NCBI RefSeq assembly: GCF_003814555.1
Contig: NZ_RKQN01000002.1
Location: 248,001 to 312,000 of the forward strand
Direction: 5' to 3'
DNA length: 64,000 nucleotides
Origin: Vulcaniibacterium tengchongense
Lineage (GTDB): Bacteria > Pseudomonadota > Gammaproteobacteria > Xanthomonadales > Xanthomonadaceae
In this document: one piece after another, positions 41,168-50,006 of the stretch
How positions within the stretch are numbered: position 1 is the stretch's first letter
How the letters are laid out: the number at the start of each line of letters is the position of its first letter
Notes under the pieces: model-generated
Told to the model about the DNA's origin: nothing
The model's input: only the letters and a program-made list of their open reading frames with translations
The model's database searches: none
Position numbers and translations under genes: made by a program

Positions 41168-43321
41168 TCAGAACTTGCCGTAGTAGCCTTCCTTCAGCGC
41201 ATCGAACAGGTTGGCGGCGGTGTGCAGCTCGCCGTCGTATTCGATCTGCTCGTTGCCCTTGACCTCGACCACGCTGCCGTCCTCCAGCTCGAAGCGGTAG
41301 GTGGTGTTCTCCAGGTCGGCCTCCTTCACCAGCACGCCCTGGAACGCGGCGGGGTTGAAGCGGAAGGTGGTGCAGCCCTTCAGGCCCTGCTGGTAGGCGT
41401 AGCGGTAGATGTCCTTGAAGTCCTCGTACGGGTAGTCGGTCGGGACGTTCGCGGTCTTGGAGATCGAGCTGTCCACCCACTTCTGCGCCGCGGCCTGCAC
41501 GTCGACGTGCTCCTTCGGCGTGATGTCGTCGGCGGCGATGAAGTAGTCCGGCAGCCGGGCCTCCGGATCGTCGGAGAACGGCATCGCCTTCGGGTTGACC
41601 AGCTCGCGGTAGGCCAGCAGCTCGTAGCTGTAGACGTCCACCTTCTCCTTGGTCTTCTTGCCCTCGCGGATCACGTTGCGGCTGTAGTGGTGCGCGAACG
41701 AGGGCTCGATGCCGTTGGAGGCGTTGTTGGCCAGCGACAGCGAGATCGTGCCGGTCGGCGCGATCGAGCTGTGGTGGGTGAAGCGCGCGCCGGTTTCGGC
41801 CAGTTCCTCCACCAGCTCCGGCGCCACCGTGGCCACGCGCTGCATGTAGCGGCTGTACTTGGCGTGCAGCACCTTGCCTGGGATTTCCTGGCCGATCTTC
41901 CAGCCGTCCTTCGCCATCTCCGGGCGCTTGCGCAGCATCTCGGCGGTGACGGTGAAGCGCTCCTCCATGATCGGCGCCGGGCCCTTCTCCTTCGCCAGCG
42001 CCAGGCCCATCTCCCAGCCGGCCACGGCCATCTCGCGGGCGATGCGCTCGGTGAACTCGCACGACTCCTTGGAGCCGTACTTCATCTTCAGCATGGTCAC
42101 GGCGCTGCCCAGGCCGAGGAAGCCCATGCCGTGGCGGCGCTTGCGCAGGATCTCCTGGCGCTGCTGCTCCAGCGGCAGGCCGTTCACCTCGACCACGTTG
42201 TCGAGCATGCGGGTGAACACGCGCACGACTTCCTTGTACTCCTCCCAGTCGAAGGAGGCCTCGTCGGTGAACGGCTTGCGCACGAACTTGGTCAGGTTGA
42301 CCGAGCCCAGCAGGCAGGCGCCGTAGGGCGGCAGCGGCTGCTCGCCGCAGGGGTTGGTGGCGCGGATGTTCTCGCACCACCAGTTGTTGTTCATCTCGTT
42401 GACGCGGTCGATCAGGATGAAGCCCGGCTCGGCGTAGTCGTACGTCGAGACCATGATCATGTCCCACAGGTGCCGGGCCTTGATGTGGCCGTAGACCTTG
42501 CAGGCGACCAGGCCGTCGTCGCGGACGATGTAGTTGCGGTGGGTCGGCCACTCGCGCCAGACCACCTGCCCGGGGTCGTCGAGGTCCAGGTCGCCCTGCT
42601 CCTTGACGTGCACCGGGAACACCAGCGGCCAGTCGGCGTTGGCCTCCACCGCCTGCATGAAGCCGTCGGTGATCAGCAGCGACAGATTGAACTGGCGCAG
42701 GCGGCCGTCCTCGCGCTTGGCGCGGATGAAGTCCTTCACGTCCGGGTGGCTGACGTCGAACGTGCCCATCTGCGCGCCGCGGCGGCCGCCGGCGGAGGAC
42801 ACGGTGAAGCACATCTTGTCGTAGATGTCCATGAAGGACATCGGGCCCGACGTGTACGCGCCGGCGCCGGCGACGAAGGCGCCGCGCGGGCGCAGGGTGC
42901 TGAACTCGTAGCCGATGCCGCAGCCGGCCTTCAGGGTCAGGCCGGCCTCGTGGACCTTCTCCAGGATGCCGTCCATCGAGTCCTCGATGGTGCCGGAGAC
43001 GGTGCAGTTGATGGTCGAGGTCGCCGGCTTGTGCTCGAGCGCGCCGGCGTTGGAGGTGATGCGGCCGGCCGGGATCGCGCCGCGGCGCAGCGCCCACAGG
43101 AACCGCTCGTACCAGTACTGCCGCTTCTCGCCGTTCGGCTCGGCCTCGGCCAGGGCGCGGGCCACGCGCTGGTAGGTGCCGTCGATGTCGGCGTCGATCG
43201 CCTCGCCGGTCTTGGTCTTGAGCCGGTACTTCTTGTCCCAGATGTCCAGGGACGCCGGTTGCAGCGGAATCTCGCGTTCGGCCGCGGCCGGCTTGACCGC
43301 CTCGAGGCGCACTGTGCTCAT
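41168..43321 (-). CDS. nrdJa: adenosylcobalamin-dependent ribonucleotide reductase, catalytic subunit NrdJa
   Basis: A 717-residue class II RNR large chain that makes dNDPs using adenosylcobalamin, with or without oxygen. Features: TSTINCTVSGTIEDSMDGIL with an active-site Cys, GLTLKAGCGIGYEFS, SSAGGRRGAQMG, NPCGEQPLPPYGACLLGSVNL with the thiyl-radical Cys and Glu, SIAPTGTISL and GCTTFRFNP. It ends at residue 717 without the Cys-rich tail, supplied by NrdJb. It starts at ATG 43319-43321. A candidate NrdR box is 240 bp upstream. Confidence 0.94.
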   Translation of the reverse strand: MSTVRLEAVKPAAAEREIPLQPASLDIWDKKYRLKTKTGEAIDADIDGTYQRVARALAEAEPNGEKRQYWYERFLWALRRGAIPAGRITSNAGALEHKPATSTINCTVSGTIEDSMDGILEKVHEAGLTLKAGCGIGYEFSTLRPRGAFVAGAGAYTSGPMSFMDIYDKMCFTVSSAGGRRGAQMGTFDVSHPDVKDFIRAKREDGRLRQFNLSLLITDGFMQAVEANADWPLVFPVHVKEQGDLDLDDPGQVVWREWPTHRNYIVRDDGLVACKVYGHIKARHLWDMIMVSTYDYAEPGFILIDRVNEMNNNWWCENIRATNPCGEQPLPPYGACLLGSVNLTKFVRKPFTDEASFDWEEYKEVVRVFTRMLDNVVEVNGLPLEQQRQEILRKRRHGMGFLGLGSAVTMLKMKYGSKESCEFTERIAREMAVAGWEMGLALAKEKGPAPIMEERFTVTAEMLRKRPEMAKDGWKIGQEIPGKVLHAKYSRYMQRVATVAPELVEELAETGARFTHHSSIAPTGTISLSLANNASNGIEPSFAHHYSRNVIREGKKTKEKVDVYSYELLAYRELVNPKAMPFSDDPEARLPDYFIAADDITPKEHVDVQAAAQKWVDSSISKTANVPTDYPYEDFKDIYRYAYQQGLKGCTTFRFNPAAFQGVLVKEADLENTTYRFELEDGSVVEVKGNEQIEYDGELHTAANLFDALKEGYYGKF

Positions 43322-43562
43322 GCCTGACTTTCTCCTCGTTCTGGCGCCGGGCGGACCCGGCGCCGGGTTTCTTATGGTGTGTCCCGCTCCGCGCGCGGCC
43401 GGAGGCCGGCGACGGCGACGCCCGCGGGTGCGTCCAGTGCGCCCGCGTCGCAATGCGTTGTGTCTGCTCCTCCGCCCATCCCGCTCCCGCTTTCGCCGCG
43501 CGCGTACAGCGTCCAGCAACTTCGGCCGGGGGCCTGCATTTGGGCTCCCGTCGCCAAGACGA

Positions 43563-43578
43563 CCACAAGATGTTGTGG
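43563..43578 (-). promoter_or_regulatory. NrdR-box-like palindrome upstream of nrdJa
   Basis: CCACAAGATGTTGTGG is a perfect 6-bp inverted repeat with a 4-bp spacer. It fits the NrdR consensus aCaCwAtATaTwGtGt at most positions. NrdR represses ribonucleotide reductase genes when dATP is high. A weaker relative, TCGCAATGCGTTGTGT, is at 43448-43463. The pair is 115 bp apart rather than the usual 31-32, so paired binding is uncertain. Confidence 0.5.
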
Positions 43579-43895
43579 CGAGGCAGGGCTCACGCTACTC
43601 CGGCCTCCCGCTTTAGTCAACGCCGTCGGGGCGCTTCGCGCATCTTCGGCGAACGTGCGCGAAGCCGGCGAGGAACGGCGAGCGGGCGCGAGGACGCGCG
43701 CGACATCGCCGCGGCGCGGCGCGGCACCGCGCGTGCGCCCGTGGACGCGCGAACTTCATTGCCGGTTTAGCGCGCATCTCCGACACTGCCCCGCGCCGTT
43801 CAGCCTTGTATAGGCTTGAACCGCGGCGCGGCCACCACGATGTCCGGCACCGCCGCGTCCTCTCCTCACCTACCGACAACGCGTCCAGCCCGTCC

Positions 43896-45329
43896 ATGCG
43901 GACCTCGACCAAGACCCTGCTCGCCCTCACCGCGGCCGCCGCCTTCGGCGGCTTCGCCGCCACCGCGATCCGCGACGGCCTGGAGACGCCGGCGCGGGCC
44001 GCGCCGTCGCTGCCAGCGGCGACGCCGACCGTGGCCGCGCTGCCCGCCGCGGTCGGGACCACGCCGCTGCCGTCGCTGGCGCCGATGCTGGAGCGGGTCA
44101 CCCCGGCGGTGGTCAGCGTGCACACCAAGCAGCGGGTCCGGGTCAGCCCGTTCGGCGACGACCCGATCTTCCGCCGCATGTTCCCCGAGCTGACCCAGGA
44201 GCGGATCAACCAGTCGCTCGGCTCGGGCGTGATCGTCGACGCGCGCCACGGCTACGTGCTGACCAACCACCACGTGATCGAGGGCGCCGACGAGGTGTCG
44301 GTGACGCTGGCCGACGGCCGCACGCTCGCCGCCGAGTTCGTCGGCTCCGACCCAGACACCGACGTGGCGCTGATGCGCATCCCGGCGCAGAACCTGAGCG
44401 CGCTGCCGCTGGCCGACTCGGACCGGCTGCGGGTCGGCGACTTCGTGGTCGCGGTCGGCAACCCGTTCGGCATCGGCCAGACGGTGACCTCGGGCATCGT
44501 CTCGGCGGTCGGCCGCAGCGGCCTGCCGGGGCTGGGCTTCCAGAACTTCATCCAGACCGACGCCTCGATCAACCCGGGCAATTCCGGCGGCGCGCTGGTC
44601 AACCTCGACGGCGAGCTGGTCGGCATCAACACCGCCAGCTTCAACCCGCGCGGCAGCATGGCCGGCAACATCGGCCTGGGCTTCGCCATCCCGACCAACC
44701 TGGCGCGCAACATCATGAACCAGCTGATCGCCAACAACGGCGTGGTGATCCGCGGCACCCTCGGGCTGGAGTCGCAGGACGTGACCCCGCAGCTGGCGCG
44801 CGGCCTGGGCCTGGACGAGGCGCGCGGCGCGCTGGTCACGCAGGTGTTCGCCGGCGGCGCCGCGGCGGCGGCCGGGCTGCAGCCGGGCGACGTGATCCTG
44901 GCCGCGAACGGCCAGCGCATCGACGGCCGCGACAGCTTGCGCAACTTCGAGGGCCTGCAGCCGGTCGGCAGCCGGGTGACGCTCGACGTGCGCCGCGACG
45001 GCAAGCCGCTGCAGCTGGCCACGACCCTGCGCGAGCAGCCGCGCAGCCTGGCCGGGTTGCAGCTGGACCCGCGCCTGGCCGGCGCGACCTTCGCCGAGCT
45101 GCCCGAGCGCCTGCGCCGCGCCGGCCTGGCCGGCGTGCTGGTGGAGTCGGTGGAGCGCGGCAGCCGCGCCGCGCAGAACGGCCTGCGCAAGGACGACATC
45201 GTGATCGCCGCCAACGTCGGCCAGTTCGAGGACCTGGCCGGTTTCCGCGCGAGCTTCACGCGCGCGCCGGCACAGTTGATCCTGCGCATCGTGCGCGGCA
45301 ACCGCCCGTACGACATCCTGGTGCAGTGA
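43896..45329 (+). CDS. Do-family periplasmic serine protease (DegP/DegQ type)
   Basis: A 477-residue protein that starts at ATG 43896. An uncleaved or cleaved N-terminal hydrophobic segment (res. 6-25) exports it. The trypsin-like domain shows TNHHVI (His), DTDVALMR (Asp) and INPGNSGGALVN (Ser). Two PDZ domains follow, the first from GTLGLESQDV with GLQPGDVILAANG, the second ending GLRKDDIVIAANVG. It degrades or refolds misfolded envelope proteins. The next gene (45359) follows within 30 bp. Confidence 0.93.
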   Translation: MRTSTKTLLALTAAAAFGGFAATAIRDGLETPARAAPSLPAATPTVAALPAAVGTTPLPSLAPMLERVTPAVVSVHTKQRVRVSPFGDDPIFRRMFPELTQERINQSLGSGVIVDARHGYVLTNHHVIEGADEVSVTLADGRTLAAEFVGSDPDTDVALMRIPAQNLSALPLADSDRLRVGDFVVAVGNPFGIGQTVTSGIVSAVGRSGLPGLGFQNFIQTDASINPGNSGGALVNLDGELVGINTASFNPRGSMAGNIGLGFAIPTNLARNIMNQLIANNGVVIRGTLGLESQDVTPQLARGLGLDEARGALVTQVFAGGAAAAAGLQPGDVILAANGQRIDGRDSLRNFEGLQPVGSRVTLDVRRDGKPLQLATTLREQPRSLAGLQLDPRLAGATFAELPERLRRAGLAGVLVESVERGSRAAQNGLRKDDIVIAANVGQFEDLAGFRASFTRAPAQLILRIVRGNRPYDILVQ

Positions 45330-45358
45330 CGCCCCCGTCCGCAGAGAGGAGTTCCCCC

Positions 45359-45724
45359 ATGTCCCCCACCTCGACCGATGCGATGAAGAACAGCCTCAGC
45401 GAGGCCGGCAGCCACCTCAAGCAGGCCGCCGCCGACACCGGCGACACGCTGCGCAACGCCGCCGCCGCGGCCGGCGAGGAGCTCAAGCTCGGCAAGGCCC
45501 AGGTCAAGGCCGACCTGGCCGACGGCGCGCTCGCCGGCATCGACGCCGCCGAGCAGGCCGGCAGCGCCGCGCGCGAGCAGGTCGACGTGCTGCTGGACAA
45601 GGGCCGCGACCTGCTCGACAGCGCCGCGGAGCTGATCCGCGAGCGCCCGCTGGCGTCGTTCGGCGTCGCCTTCGCCGCCGGCTGGCTGATCGCCAAGCTC
45701 TCCCGCAACGGCGGCGACAGGTAA
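45359..45724 (+). CDS. DUF883/YqjD-ElaB-like protein
   Basis: A 121-residue protein. A long amphipathic, Ala-rich helix (res. 1-90) is followed by one C-terminal membrane segment, PLASFGVAFAAGWLIAKLSR, the hallmark of YqjD/ElaB/YgaM proteins. In E. coli these anchor ribosomes to the membrane in stationary phase. GAGAGGAG precedes the ATG. It is followed by YqjE- and YqjK-like genes, the same order as yqjDEK in E. coli. Confidence 0.85.
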   Translation: MSPTSTDAMKNSLSEAGSHLKQAAADTGDTLRNAAAAAGEELKLGKAQVKADLADGALAGIDAAEQAGSAAREQVDVLLDKGRDLLDSAAELIRERPLASFGVAFAAGWLIAKLSRNGGDR

Positions 45725-45733
45725 GCGGGCGCC

Positions 45734-46321
45734 GTGCGCCAGACCCGCGCCGACGCCGACGCCGAAGCGCCCGGCGCCGATGCCGCGCGCGACGAGGCGG
45801 CCTCCGCGCGCGCGGCGTCGCCGGCGGACCTGCTGGAGGCGCTGCGCGAGATCCGCGCCACCGGCCATGCCAGCCTCGGCGCCGCGATCGACGCCGGCAA
45901 GGCCTTGCGCTACCTGCTCGCCGCCGACCTCGCCCTGGCGCGCAGCGCCGCCGGGCGCGGGCTGGCGTTCGCCGGGCTCGCCGTCGCCGCCGGCGGTTCG
46001 GCCTGGCTGCTGCTGATGGCGGCGCTGGTCGCGCTGCTGTCCCGGGTCGGCCTGTCCTGGCTGAGCGCGATGCTGATCGCCGCCGGCCTGAGCCTGGTCG
46101 CCACCGCATTGGCCGGCTGGCGCGCGCTGCGCTACTTCGAATACACCCGGCTGCAGGCCACCCGCCGCCAACTGGCGCGGCTGGGCCTGGGCGAACTGGC
46201 CGACTTCATGCCGCCCCCGGACGCGCCGCAACCCGGCCGGGAGGCCGCCGAGGCGCTGCGCGAGGCCGCGCGCAAGGCGCCGCCGAAGGACCCGACCGGC
46301 GGCGACATCGTGCCGCCGTGA
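45734..46321 (+). CDS. phage-holin-family/YqjE-like membrane protein
   Basis: A 195-residue protein with GTG start at 45734, 10 bp after the YqjD-like gene. An acidic N-terminus precedes the helix LLEALREIRATGHASLGAAI. Two adjacent membrane segments (about 78-130: GLAFAGLAVAAGGSAWLLLM and AMLIAAGLSLVATALAGW) form a hairpin. The C-terminal tail is cytoplasmic. This matches the YqjE (putative actinobacterial/phage holin X) family. Function unknown. Confidence 0.8.
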   Translation: MRQTRADADAEAPGADAARDEAASARAASPADLLEALREIRATGHASLGAAIDAGKALRYLLAADLALARSAAGRGLAFAGLAVAAGGSAWLLLMAALVALLSRVGLSWLSAMLIAAGLSLVATALAGWRALRYFEYTRLQATRRQLARLGLGELADFMPPPDAPQPGREAAEALREAARKAPPKDPTGGDIVPP

Positions 46322-46343
46322 GCCGCCCCGCACCGAGCCGCCC

Positions 46344-46847
46344 ATGAGCCGCAGCCGCTTCGACCTGCTGATCCACAAGGTGCAGCGCGCCGAACAGGCG
46401 CTGGAGGCGCACGAGCGCCGCGCCGCCGCCGACCTGCGCCAGCTGCGCGGCTCCTGGCGGGAGCTGTGGACGCCGGGGCGGATCGTGCTGGTGGGCCTGG
46501 CCGCGGGCTTCCTCGCCGGACGCGCCGAACCCGCGCGCCTGGCCCGGCGCGGCGGCGGCGCGATCCAGAGCGCGCTGCACCTGGCCTCGATGTTGTCCGG
46601 CCTGTTCGCCGGGCACAGCGCCCAGGCCGCCGCCGGCGAGGCCGAGCAGGCCGCCGCCAGCGCGCAGGAAGTGGCGGAGACCGCCGGCACCGGCAACGAG
46701 GCGGGCGCATCCGCCGCGCGTGCGCCAGAATCGGCGGCCACTGCCGCGCCGCGCACCGTCGCGGACCCCGACAGCGACGCCCTCGCGCACGGCGAAGCCG
46801 CGCAGCGGGCCGCCCGCGCCGCCACCGCCGACACCGCCGCACCGTGA
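46344..46847 (+). CDS. YqjK-like protein
   Basis: A 167-residue protein: a basic N-terminal helix (RFDLLIHKVQRAEQALEAHE), a short hydrophobic segment (IVLVGLAAGFLAG, res. 47-59) and a long Ala/Glu-rich tail. Its position after yqjD- and yqjE-like genes suggests the YqjK counterpart, although the tail is longer than in E. coli. Its TGA overlaps the GTG of the next gene. Confidence 0.65.
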   Translation: MSRSRFDLLIHKVQRAEQALEAHERRAAADLRQLRGSWRELWTPGRIVLVGLAAGFLAGRAEPARLARRGGGAIQSALHLASMLSGLFAGHSAQAAAGEAEQAAASAQEVAETAGTGNEAGASAARAPESAATAAPRTVADPDSDALAHGEAAQRAARAATADTAAP

Positions 46848-47953
46848 CCCCCGACCCCGCCCCACCCCGATCCGATTCCGGCGACGACGGCAGCGAACCC
46901 GCGCAACAGCCCGCGCCGCGGCCGCGCGCCTCGGCGGCGGCGCTGACCCTGGCGACGCTCGCGGTCGGCTTCGCCCTGTGGGCGGCGCAGGACCTGATCC
47001 TGCCGGTGCTGCTGGCGATGTTCTTCGCCCTGGTCGGCAACCCGATCCTGCGCGGGCTGCAGCGGCTGCGGCTGCCGCGCATGCTCGGCGCGGCGCTGCT
47101 GATCGCCGGTGGCCTGGCCGGCGCGGTGGCGCTGGGCAACCAGCTGATCGAACCAGCCGGGGAATGGGTGCGCCAGGTGCCGCGCGAGATGCGGCAGCTG
47201 GCGCCGAAGCTGCGCGCCATGACCAAGCCGATGCAGGACGCCGCCGGCGCGGCGCAGAACATCGCCCGCGTCGCCGGCGGCGAGACCCGCACGGTGCAGG
47301 TGGTGCGCACCGAGGCCAACGATCCCTACCGCTCGCTCACCGCCACGCCGCGCCGGCTCGCGTCGGTCCTGGCGGTGGTGCTGCTGACGTTCTTCTTCAT
47401 GGTCTACGGGCAGTCCCTGCAGCGCAACGCGATCGCGTTGCTGCCCACGCGCCAGCAGCAGAAGCTCACCGTCGACATCCTGCAGTCGATCGAGCGCGAG
47501 ATCTCGCGCTACGTGCTGACCATCAGCCTGATCAACCTCGGCGTCGGCCTGGCCCTGACCGGCGCGCTGTACGCGCTCGACGTGCCGCTGCAGGAGGCGC
47601 TGCTGTGGGGGACGATGGCGGCGATCCTCAACTTCGCGCCCTACGTCGGCCCGCTGATCGGCATCGTCATCATGCTGCTGATGGGCTTCGTCGCCTTCGA
47701 CGCGCTGTGGCCCTCGCTGCTGCCGGCCGGCATCTACCTGCTGCTGCACACGGTGGAGAGCCAGCTGATCACGCCGATCGTGCTCGGCCGGCGCATGCGC
47801 CTGTCGCCGCTGGTGCTGATCCTGGCGCTGATGCTGTTCGGCTGGCTGTGGGGGATCATCGGCCTGCTGCTGGCGGTGCCGCTGCTGGTGTGCGTGAAGC
47901 TGGTGCTGGCGCGGATCTCGGGCCTGGAGGGCTGGGCGCGGCTGCTGGAGTGA
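46844..47953 (+). CDS. AI-2E family transporter
   Basis: A 369-residue inner-membrane protein whose GTG overlaps the preceding stop (GTGA). Eight predicted membrane segments. Family features: LILPVLLAMFFALVGNPILR near the N-terminus, VLLTFFFMVYGQ, GTMAAILNFAPYVGPLIGIV and LLLHTVESQLITPIVLGRRM near the C-terminus. The family includes TqsA (AI-2 export) and Na+/H+ antiporters, so the name does not fix the substrate. Confidence 0.9.
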   Translation: MTPDPAPPRSDSGDDGSEPAQQPAPRPRASAAALTLATLAVGFALWAAQDLILPVLLAMFFALVGNPILRGLQRLRLPRMLGAALLIAGGLAGAVALGNQLIEPAGEWVRQVPREMRQLAPKLRAMTKPMQDAAGAAQNIARVAGGETRTVQVVRTEANDPYRSLTATPRRLASVLAVVLLTFFFMVYGQSLQRNAIALLPTRQQQKLTVDILQSIEREISRYVLTISLINLGVGLALTGALYALDVPLQEALLWGTMAAILNFAPYVGPLIGIVIMLLMGFVAFDALWPSLLPAGIYLLLHTVESQLITPIVLGRRMRLSPLVLILALMLFGWLWGIIGLLLAVPLLVCVKLVLARISGLEGWARLLE

Positions 47954-48039
47954 GCGCCCCGGCGCGCGCGCCTTCACGCCGCCGCGTTCGCGCATCGGCT
48001 ACTTGGAAGGCGCGAAGGGGATGCGGCCGGGACATTCCG

Positions 48040-48834
48040 ATGCATGCAACGCTGCGCCAGGTTCGACTCGAAGTTTCCGGCGACCGCATCCGCGCCACGT
48101 TCGCCTCGCCCGGCGCGGCGCTGCCCGCGGCGCTGTTCGTGCACGGCTGGAATGGCAACCGCAGGCGCGCGCTGGGCCATCTGCGCGACGCCGCGGCGCT
48201 CGGCTGCGCCGGCCTCGCGTTTGACCTGCGCGGCCACGAGGACACCGCCGACCAACACGGCACGGTCAACCGCCAGCAGAACCTCGACGACCTGGTCGCC
48301 GCCTACGACTGGCTGGCGGCGCGCGCCGGAGTCGATCCGGCCGCGATCGCGGTGGTCGGCTTCAGCTACGGCGCCTACCTGGCCGCGCTGCTGGCGCAGC
48401 GGCGCCCGGTGCGCTGGCTCGCGCTGCGCTCGCCGGCGCTGTACCCGGACGAGGACTGGTGCGCGCCCAAGCGCGCGATCAAGCGCGAGCACGACCTGCG
48501 CGCGTTCCGCGAGCGCGCGCTGTCCCCGGCGGAGAACCGCGCCTTGCGCGCCTGCGCCGGCTTCCGCGGCGACGTGCTGCTGGTCGAATCCGAATGCGAC
48601 GAGGTGCTGCCGCGCCAGGTCGCGCGCAACTACCTCGCCGCCTTCGCCGCGGCGCGCTCGCTGACCGCGCGCGTCCTGGCCGGCGCCGATCACGAGCTGG
48701 GCACGCCTCGCCACCGCCGCGCCTACGCCGAACTGCTGGCGCGCTGGCTCGACGAACGCCTGCGCGAGGTGCGCCTGGGCGGACTGCGGCGGACGCGCCC
48801 GTCCTCCGGACAGCACAGCGGCTCGATCGTGTAG
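48040..48834 (+). CDS. alpha/beta hydrolase
   Basis: A 264-residue soluble hydrolase with ATG at 48040. The fold has ALFVHGWNGNRRRALGHLRD (oxyanion loop), LAFDLRGHEDT, nucleophile elbow VVGFSYGAYLAALL (Ser), LLVESECDEVLPRQVARNYL (Asp region) and GADHELGTPRHR (His). No signal peptide. The GHE-D-T motif after beta4 recalls small esterases and acyl hydrolases. Substrate not known; no operon partner except the transporter 86 bp upstream. Confidence 0.85.
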   Translation: MHATLRQVRLEVSGDRIRATFASPGAALPAALFVHGWNGNRRRALGHLRDAAALGCAGLAFDLRGHEDTADQHGTVNRQQNLDDLVAAYDWLAARAGVDPAAIAVVGFSYGAYLAALLAQRRPVRWLALRSPALYPDEDWCAPKRAIKREHDLRAFRERALSPAENRALRACAGFRGDVLLVESECDEVLPRQVARNYLAAFAAARSLTARVLAGADHELGTPRHRRAYAELLARWLDERLREVRLGGLRRTRPSSGQHSGSIV

Positions 48835-48921
48835 ACCCCGGGTACGGGTGGCGAAGAAGCTGTAGCGGCCGTCGCAATGGCCGACCTGCCAGCCGACGGC
48901 GTTGGGCCTCGTCGCAGAACG

Positions 48922-49023
48922 TCACTCCGTGCGGCCGGCACCCGCCAGGGCGAGGCCGGCGGCCAACGTGCCGAGCAGCACGATCGCGAACAGCGCCGGT
49001 TCGCGAATGCGGGGCGCGTCCAT
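48922..49023 (-). CDS. very short membrane/secreted peptide, possibly a broken gene
   Basis: A 33-residue ORF with a strong AGGAGG 6 bases before its ATG (49021-49023). It encodes RIREPALFAIVLLGTLAAGLAL, a signal peptide or single membrane helix, and stops after GAGRTE. Past the stop, other frames read TFCDEA and then NAVGWQVGHCDGRYSFFATR, which looks like a natural exported domain. The original gene may therefore have lost its frame by indels. The rest of 48835-49286 shows no gene. Confidence 0.4.
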   Translation of the reverse strand: MDAPRIREPALFAIVLLGTLAAGLALAGAGRTE

Positions 49024-49286
49024 TGCCTTGCCTCCTGCTTGCGGGCCACGAACGGGCGCAGCGCGCTGCGCCGCGGTCCGGCGGCCTCCGGTGCGCCAGG
49101 GCCGGGTGGCGATCCACGCCGCACCCGGAGGCGATCCGCCGGGCCGCGGAGATGGCGCCCGGCCGCGCGCAGCGGCACGGGCGTCCGCTTCTTACACCCG
49201 GGTCCGTCCGGCTGCCGCGAACCCGTGCACGGAACGTCCCGCGCCCGTCGGCCGGGGGCCCGGGCACGGCAGGCTAAAATGCCGCC

Positions 49287-50006
49287 ATGCGTTTTCCCGT
49301 GCGCGCGATCACCCTCGACCTCGACGACACCCTGTGGCCGTTCGCGCCGATCGGCGCGCGCGTGGAGCGGGTGCTGCACGAATGGCTGCTGCGGCACTGC
49401 CCGAACACCGCCCGGTGCTTCCCGGTCGAGGCGATGCGCGAGCTGCGCCAGCGCCTGCACCTGGAGCGCCCCGACCTGGCCCACGACCTCAGCGAACTGC
49501 GCCGCCTGACCCTGGTGCGGGCGATGGAGCTGGCCGGCGACGACCCGGCGCTGGCCGACGTCGCGTTCGAGGCGTTCCACGTCGAGCGCAACCGCGTGGA
49601 GTTCTATCCCGACGCGCTGCCGGCGCTGCAGCGGCTCGCCGCGCGCGTGCCGCTGGCGGCGGTGAGCAACGGCAACGCCGATCTGGCGCGGATCGGCATC
49701 GACCGCCACTTCGCGTTCCAGCTCGGCGCGCGCGAGCACGGCGCCGCCAAGCCGGCCGCGAGCATCTTCCACGCCGCCTGCGCGCAGCTGGCGCTGGCGC
49801 CGCACGAAGTGCTGCACGTCGGCGATCACGTCGAGATGGACGTGCTCGGCGCGCACCGCGCCGGCCTGCGCTGCTGCTGGCTCAACCGCGACGGCCAGGC
49901 CTGGCCGCACGCGCAGCCGCGCCCCGACCTCGAGTTCACCACCCTCGCCGAACTGGCCGACTGGCTGGATGCGGCGCACACCACTCCGGACACCGTCGCC
50001 GCATGA
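49287..50006 (+). CDS. HAD-superfamily phosphatase, YigB-like
   Basis: A 239-residue protein. HAD motifs: ITLDLDDTLWPF (motif I, res. 8-19), AAVSNGNADL (motif II), GAAKPAASIF (motif III Lys) and HVGDHVEMDVLGAHRAGLRC (motif IV). The LDDTLWP start and N-terminal four-helix cap match YigB, which hydrolyses FMN and the riboflavin precursor 5-amino-6-(ribitylamino)uracil phosphate. It overlaps the next gene by 4 bp (ATGA). Confidence 0.87.
   Translation: MRFPVRAITLDLDDTLWPFAPIGARVERVLHEWLLRHCPNTARCFPVEAMRELRQRLHLERPDLAHDLSELRRLTLVRAMELAGDDPALADVAFEAFHVERNRVEFYPDALPALQRLAARVPLAAVSNGNADLARIGIDRHFAFQLGAREHGAAKPAASIFHAACAQLALAPHEVLHVGDHVEMDVLGAHRAGLRCCWLNRDGQAWPHAQPRPDLEFTTLAELADWLDAAHTTPDTVAA

Noticed and set aside
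43322-43640. Possible cobalamin riboswitch upstream of the B12-dependent reductase
   Set aside because: No B12-box-like sequence or multi-stem layout could be recognised on the minus strand; only the NrdR-like palindromes stand out.
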